A DNA stretch of 64,000 bases. It comes from Platycnemis pennipes. Taxonomy: Eukaryota > Arthropoda > Insecta > Odonata > Platycnemididae. Of this stretch, positions 58,340-64,000 are shown piece by piece (position 1 is the stretch's first letter; each line of letters opens with the position of its first letter). The stretch covers positions 59,128,609 through 59,192,608 of the forward strand of contig OW121854.1 in NCBI GenBank assembly GCA_933228895.1. Reading direction: 5' to 3'. Below the pieces are notes generated by a model. The model was not told the DNA's origin and searched no databases. It saw only the letters and a program-made list of their open reading frames with translations. Both the position numbers and the translations under genes were made by a program.

Positions 58340-58900
58340 AAGCCTACCGCAAACACAAAGCGAGGAGAAAGATTGAGTGGAGAAGGATGGAACAGGCCCA
58401 AAAGGTGCGACACCCACGAAAGACACGTGACGTACTCCGAGCCCAAAAGACCTGCGGCCGTGGCTCTGACACAGAGCCCGCCAATATTATACGTATTTTT
58501 TTCGGTCCCGACTCGATGCCGCGCGCGTGTCCGCATGCAATTCGGAATAGCGGATGAGGCGGCATTCCACACGCCGCCAGGGCCCCGCGACACGCACGAC
58601 AGGGCCCGAACCTCCTTAGTGCGTCACTTGGCACAGCGTCCGGCGGCGTTGCCGTGACACCTCAATCGTTTCTCGTCGACCTCTTCCCGAAAGCAGTCGT
58701 GAGCACCGCCCGAGGAATTGGAAAAGAGAGGAATCTCCTCCGGTGAGCGGGAAGTCCTTCGAAATCTCCTTCGACTCTCCTGTTCCCCAAGACGTCAGGG
58801 TGTTTCCGAAACCGTTCTTCTCTCCTCCATAATTTTTCTCTCGATAAATGGAATCCTATCGTATCCCGGGTCTTCCCCCATTTGAGCAAAACGCCCCGTG
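58340..58900. other. CpG-rich island without a gene
   Basis: CG-dense from about 58400 to 58660 and moderately so to 58870. Overlapping frames on both strands (88-135 codons) have no recognised motif. It adjoins the 5' side of the LINE relic but does not read as LINE. Confidence 0.4.
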
Positions 58901-59951
58901 ACTAATTTCCCAGCTCGCGCGATAGCTTGGATGTTTCCTCTAACTCCCAGTATTTCCCCGTCCATCTAGCTGATAGGAGAACTGAGTGAAAAGCTGTTTC
59001 AAACCAATCTTGGAATCGATGACCGGTGATGATGATGAACCTCTTATACTCCTCAATTCTATCTGATCCTTTCTTATTTGTCTTCCGTTCTCTCCAATAT
59101 GTATCTTTCGTTTCTGCTCTCGTAACCCACGGACATAACCGCTGACTCCATTCTTTATTGAAATTTTCACTGCCCTGTTACTATAGCCGCCTCCACGTCT
59201 GCGTCAATCTTCAACATCATACAACGCGATAAATGGCGAGCAAAAATTGTAAAGTAACGTAAAGAAGAAAGTCAATCGTTTCGTTTTTCAGAAGTAACAC
59301 AAGAATTTGCAGGCTAGTATTTTCCATGTGACCTGGTAGAGCGGTGGAGAATTCTTCTGGATCCTTTTCCGGTTATTATTGGTAAATTATTCTAAAAGAT
59401 TGAATGGCTTGCCTTGATTTTTGATTTCTTATACCTCGCTCCAAAAACAAAATAAAAATGGAGCATGCTATTTCTTTGATTCGAATAATAAGATAAATTA
59501 GCGGATAGCGATTAGTAATACATTGTATATTTTTGGATAAAAATATCAAAAATAAACAATATTTTGTATGGCTAACATTTCATGCATGCTGAGTTCGTAT
59601 TGATGTATGCATTAAATTTGAACAAAACACGTGGATTAAGGGTGATAGGTGATGACAGTCACTGAAGAACTAGAAATGTGTCTATTCGGAACTTGATAGC
59701 CTTGGAACTTATTACTGCTTCTGACCGTGAAAGCCGATAGCTACTGTATCCTTGTGTCATATTTCCGGAAATAGTAGGCACTAATGTGGAAACTTTCTCA
59801 TTTGCAATCATACTATAACATAGGGTGATCAATAAACTGATCGGAAAAATTCTGCAGATCTGGGTAAGTTTAGGAGTTTTCCACAAAAATTGCATACGTT
59901 TGGTATCGTCTAAGCTATGGAAACTCTGTTCTTGATAAAATTTCACTCTTT
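58901..59951. other. No gene seen
   Basis: AT-rich beyond 59200, with short frames only. Confidence 0.5.
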
Positions 59952-60346
59952 ATCTATAAATATTTTCATATCATTTCACCCTACCTGAGAGTAAAATACC
60001 TTCTCCTCCGTCTTCTTCTCTGACTCGCATACTGGCTTATACCACAGCTCTCAGAATCCAATATTCCCTTTTTACTTTGTCCACCGCCGCCGCCAACTAT
60101 TATTACGCGGTAAAATTTTCATCAATAACTTTTTTTGCATAAATAGGCTGATCTTTTTTTGCAAAAAAAGTTATCGATGAAAATTTTATGGAGCAAAAAT
60201 AGTTGGCGGCGGCGGTGGACAATATAAAAAGAGAATATTGATTTTAAGAGCTGCGGTTTAGGCCAGTATGTGAGTTACAGAAGAAGATGGAGGAGAGGGT
60301 ATTTTACTCTAACGTAGGGTGAAAGGATATGAAAATATTTACAGAT
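59952..60346. repeat. 395-bp foldback element with arms of about 187 bp
   Basis: The left arm (59952-60139) and right arm (60160-60346) are inverted copies. Examples are AAATATTTTCATATC against GATATGAAAATATTT, GTCCACCGCCGCCGCCAACT (60079-60098) against AGTTGGCGGCGGCGGTGGAC (60201-60220), and AACTTTTTTTGCA against TGCAAAAAAAGTT. A spacer of about 20 bases separates them. Arms differ at roughly one base in eight by eye. No clear target duplication. It is a foldback/MITE-like element able to give a long RNA hairpin. Confidence 0.85.
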
Positions 60347-60364
60347 GACCAACCTCCGGGTAGA

Positions 60365-60700
60365 ATCCCTGAATGAGTGAGGCTGATCTTGGAGTTGGTT
60401 TTGTGACTTTCCACCTCGTGGGCTCAGGTCCAATTCCTGGTAAAGGCCCTAAAGTATTTTTCGTAGGTATACCAGTCCCCAATTGACTGTGAGGAGAACA
60501 CTTCGAGTATAGTACGTCGTCCGTCGGATGGGACTAAGCCATGGACCCCTTGGCGCCTTTCGAAAGAGTAGGTAATGGCGATTCCGGGTTTCTCTCCACT
60601 TTTCCTCTGTTCCACATCTACCCAATTACCTCCCTTTATCCTGAAAATACAAAAATCACCTCAGCTATCGGTTGCCTCCCCAAAATAACTTAAGAACCAT
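60365..60700 (+). repeat. SINE of the shared-body family
   Basis: A decayed B-box GGCTCAGGTCCAATTCC lies at 60421-60437. The body has 'CCGTCGGATGGGACTAAGCC' (60522-60541), 'GACCCCTTGGCGCCTTTCG' (60544-60562), 'CCGGGTTTCTCTCCAC' (60584-60599), and the end 'AATCACCTCAGCTATCGG' (60653-60670). It sits next to the foldback element. Confidence 0.75.
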
Positions 60701-60799
60701 TTATTTTGCGCCTTTCTCTTCGCCCACCGTATCATCTCCACCATCTTCTGAATATTTAATGTGTATCCCTCTTATCTAAACGATCCAATACCGCTGCTG

Positions 60800-61490
60800 T
60801 CTCATCTGGCACTCAAGGTAACTCTTAGGAGGTGAAGATAGTGAGAGGGGAGTCGCTGAGTCGAAGTGTGTTCACGTCTTAGGATCCGCCTCTTCTCGGT
60901 CGGCTGAAACAGAACCCCATATAGCGCCCTCCCCCTCCGAAACACCCGCTGGAGCGTGCCATCTTCCGCCTCCAAGGACATGTCCCCCGACTCGCTCCAT
61001 CGAATTGATGCCCCCTCCCCCCACTTTGGAAATCTTGCCGCCTCCCCCCCCCCCCCCACCCAAGCCTCCCGTCCGCATCTGCTCCTCCCACACCCGACCC
61101 ACCGAGCGATGCCTGGCTCCCGGGTGGTGCCGAAACCGATCGGTTTACCCCACCCACACCACCATCCCCCATCCTCCTCCTCCGCTGCGGTCTTGGATGA
61201 ACCACCACCCCCGAGTGAACTCCGTCTGTCGCGACGTGATGGGACCAACCCTTCCCCGGCAAAGGAGAACGGAAGGAGGGTCGAATCGGAGGAAGGTGTG
61301 GGGAGGGAGGAAAGTCTTCGGTGGTCTCCTCACCCTCCCCCACGCCTCCGTACACACTCTGCTGACTTCCTCCTCTTCCCTCCCCCTACTCCTTGCGGTG
61401 GAGTTACCTCCCCGCCACATTAAGCACCAGCTGTCTGCTTTGTGTATCCGCGCTCGAGTAGTCGCTCTATTAACACGTTCGTTCTGAAAG
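60800..61490. other. GC-rich, C-biased island with C14 run
   Basis: Long frames (134-160 codons) are open simultaneously in several frames on both strands, including Pro-rich plus and Gly-rich minus readings. This is the signature of GC-rich, stop-poor DNA. A C run of 14 lies at 61044-61057. No conserved domain, and I do not call a gene. Confidence 0.5.
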
Positions 61491-62039
61491 AGATTGGTGG
61501 CAATGATGACGGAGGTTTTGATTGTGACCTGTCCCTCTTCCTCCCCCACTCTTGCTCCGAATCGAAAATCTATGGTTGTTGCCCCGGGTCTTGATTTCTT
61601 CAGGGGATGTTTTATTGAGTTGCAAGTTGCGCCTCAAGAGGTGGAAAATGTGATGATTAGAGCAGGTGGAGCCGTTTATGCACCTGGTATCATTTTTGAT
61701 GATTGTTTTCTGTGTTCTGTGGCTACGGCATGTGACACGTGAAGGAATTTCTTTCACTTCCTTGCTCGTTTTCCTTTCCAGCCATTCTCCACACATCTTA
61801 AGAGCCCTAAATCTATTTTCTTCTTCTGTCTTTAGAGCCCATCTTTCGGCGATATACTAATAATAGGTGACGCTCTTTACTAGGGTTGTAGTTACAAAGG
61901 AGCCCGGTGTTACATTATGTTGATTGAATCAGATTTCGTAGACAAATCATGATCTGAAGAGCACAGTCAATGCGTTTTTAAGATTATCTGATCTTCATCA
62001 TCATTAATCGACTATTTTGTTAATAATTTAACACCGCAC
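61491..62039. other. No gene seen
   Basis: Frames of 82 (plus) and 108 (minus) codons overlap without recognised motifs. Confidence 0.45.
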
Positions 62040-62335
62040 TTACTCGATTCTCCTATCAGCTAGCCTCCTCGTATACGCATATTTCTTTTCATTCTCAACT
62101 TACAGTACTTGCTCCATTGATCTCATACGAGGCTTCCTTAGTAATTTTTCTCAATCACTTTTCCTGCAACGACTCTTTCTTTCATAGACTGTGATGTCTC
62201 AAGACATTAGCGTTCACGTTTTCCCCCCTCATTTTAATATTTTTCATCAGGTTGCTCTTTTCTCCTACTCTTCTTTGAACTTTTTCGTTTGTCACTAGAA
62301 CGATCCATTTTATCGCCGTTTATAATAAATTATAA
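62040..62335 (-). pseudogene. LINE 3' end, minus strand
   Basis: Minus-strand words match the 1.4-kb and 45-kb copies: ACTCGATTCTCCTATC (complement of the 'EWR'-type tail), TGCTCCATTGATCTCATACG near 62112, and TTTGTCACTAGAACGATCCA near 62288, the complement of the 'MDRxSDKRK' segment. Heavily mutated. Confidence 0.65.
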
Positions 62336-62545
62336 AACTTGAAATGAAGACTGGGCAACCTAATCGGCCAAAATTTGAACCATAATGGTCTTATGAAGAC
62401 ATTCGTCGAGGAAATGTGAATAGGAAGAATGGAAAAGGAAGGCCTCATATTGTATGCATCAAATAAGTAGTGAAGAATGTAAAGGACCTATAGGCATAAG
62501 AAGAGTAGTCTATGGAAGAGTTGTGAGGAGATCTGCTTTAAACCT
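62336..62545 (+). pseudogene. LINE 3' end, plus strand, inverted relative to its neighbour
   Basis: Plus-strand pieces 'RLGNLIG' near 62350, 'GLMKTFVE' near 62390 and 'NRKNGKGRPHIVCIK' near 62420-62465 correspond to the same LINE tail as the adjacent minus-strand copy. The two copies diverge outward from about 62336. Confidence 0.65.
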
Positions 62546-63389
62546 GTCGTCTGTGGACCTGTGGCAGGAATGGGTCAGCCACAAAAAAATGTAGCTACTT
62601 TTTGCCACTTTTTCAAATCAGGAGCTGCTACTCTATTACCTAGAACTTGGGAAACATTTGTTGCAGCCACACTGCAGCTACTCATAAAAAATAGCTGTCA
62701 TTTATTTTCAACTATTTTTTATCTACACTCCTAAGACGCAGTTTTAACTACTTCTTAAAGGAATGAGTTTAGTTGAGATGTGCCCTATTTAAGTTCAAGA
62801 AAACAAATTTAATCTAAGTCTGATGGAGACAATAACATAATAGTTATTTTAGCAGTCTATCCCAAGTTCTGAAACATAAATTGAGGGTACATCAACAGCG
62901 TCCCTCAAACCTGAGGGTATCTGAACAATGCTATCTTCGGTGTGGCATTGCAATGCACTCAAAACGGAGGAACGAAAGAATTTTCATATCTGCTGAACCA
63001 AAGCAAGTCTCTTGGTAAATTATCAAATCCAAAAAATGACTAAGTTTTGGTGGAAAGACCGTTTAATGATGGCCCATGTAAAGTGATCACATCAGAGGCA
63101 TATGGATTGAACTTTAAATCTATTATTGAATAAATCAAAACTAGTTGCACCTATGCTATTATGCATTCTAATACATTTATAGAAGTAATTATGCCTCGTA
63201 ATTCGAATAAGATATTTTAATACTTGGGCGACTAAGCACTCTTTTTGCTTCTGAAAATTCGGGTCCTACTTGTAGCGCGCATCCTTAGCTACCCATCCAT
63301 GAAAGTTAGTAATTATGATAATAGATAAGATTGCCTAGACTCTTGACAGTAATGGGATTGAGACAACGTAAAAGTCGTCGCACTCATTC
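62546..63389. other. No gene seen
   Basis: AT-rich DNA without recognised element or gene. Confidence 0.5.
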
Positions 63390-64000
63390 AACCTTCACGC
63401 CGCGGTGGGTGGACTAATGTCCTGTGGGAGATGTACTTACTGTCTAATGAAGCCGGAGCAGCTCCACGGATCCGTGCCTGCTGCACCCAATCATTGGAAC
63501 CTTGCTCGATTGTTTTCAGGAGCTAATAATTCTTTTTTCCCTCGATTTTCCCTTGCCCTCCACCCTCCTTCATGCGCATGTGGCACGACGGCGGGACCGC
63601 AGGTGTGGATGCTTTTAAATTGCGCGTGCCAGACCGACTAAAAGCGGCATTCCGCCCTTGCATGTGCCCGTGTCGCGGTCGTTGTAAAGATGCTCTCATT
63701 TCCACCCTCCCTCCTTCCGTCGCTGCCGGGCTGTGAAGTCGGCTCTCCCGCCGTAACGAGGAAATGGAGAGAGGCAAGGAGGGGGTGGGTATGGAAAACC
63801 CATTGCTCATTACTCCCCCCTTCGCTTATGAGAGGGGAGAAGGGCTCTCCCACCTGCCGTCCGTGCAGTCCTTCTTGCATAGCGTACGTCCACCCACCGT
63901 CCACTCGTGCTTCGTATTTATCTTGGTTATCCAACCGGGGGACCGCGATCACCCCTACTCCGCGACATCTCCCCTGTTCAGCCCCTCCCCCTTCCGCGAT
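63390..64000. other. GC-rich island at the window edge
   Basis: CG-rich and partly C/T-biased sequence continues to the end of the window. Overlapping frames on both strands (78-104 codons) lack recognised motifs. A truncated promoter or exon cannot be excluded because the window ends here. Confidence 0.4.

Noticed and set aside
60802..61487. Five long overlapping open frames (134-160 codons) on both strands
   Set aside because: All frames are open together because the DNA is GC-rich and C-biased. The translations are Pro/His- or Gly/Arg-rich with no domain. This is composition, not coding.
1..64000. CRISPR arrays, operons, ribosome-binding sites, plasmid or phage features
   Set aside because: No regularly spaced repeats, gene clusters or bacterial gene structure were seen. 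All recognised elements are eukaryotic transposons.

Overview
The window looks like intergenic or deep intronic DNA from a large, repeat-rich arthropod genome, most likely an insect. It is AT-rich with scattered GC/CpG-rich islands. It has no bacterial-style operons and no open frame I can assign to a conserved host protein. Almost everything recognisable is a decayed transposable element: LINE 3' ends, Penelope-like retroelements, tRNA-headed SINEs, PIF/Harbinger DNA transposons with MITEs, and several long foldback structures. The species call is inference; no host marker gene is present.

Layout. 1-12.8 kb: a LINE 3' end (minus), a decayed copy of a repeated multi-kilobase protein family I recognise but cannot name (4.3-5.6 kb), a SINE (7.3-7.6 kb) and a compact hairpin (10.5 kb). 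12.8-21.5 kb: two PIF/Harbinger-type elements, each with terminal inverted repeats and a 3-bp target duplication. The first (12837-14347) has a 243-bp MITE nested inside it. The second (19392-21474) keeps the N-terminus of a Harbinger transposase fused tail-to-tail to a Myb/SANT-like partner gene by internal deletion. 22-32.9 kb: tRNA-like SINE heads, LINE fragments, a Penelope-like RT/endonuclease relic (26.3-27.3 kb), a second copy of the MITE (28.0 kb) and CpG-rich islands. 34-45.5 kb: a pyrimidine-rich island, a CR1/jockey-type LINE end, a nearly perfect 149-bp hairpin, Penelope-like tail sequence, a 486-bp MITE with related termini, and more LINE ends. 46-64 kb: a cluster of tRNA-like SINEs sharing one body, inverted Penelope-like tails, a LINE split by the third MITE copy, a 395-bp foldback, and GC-rich islands.

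Two threads tie the window together. First, six PIF/Harbinger-type elements from four families all use TTA/TAA target sites, and two insertions are nested, giving a relative age order. Second, short CTGA(A/T)GA ... GAAAC modules, similar to the minimal hammerhead ribozymes of Penelope-like elements, recur at five loci, in two of them as inverted pairs. All calls were made by eye from the sequence; no alignment or database search was run.
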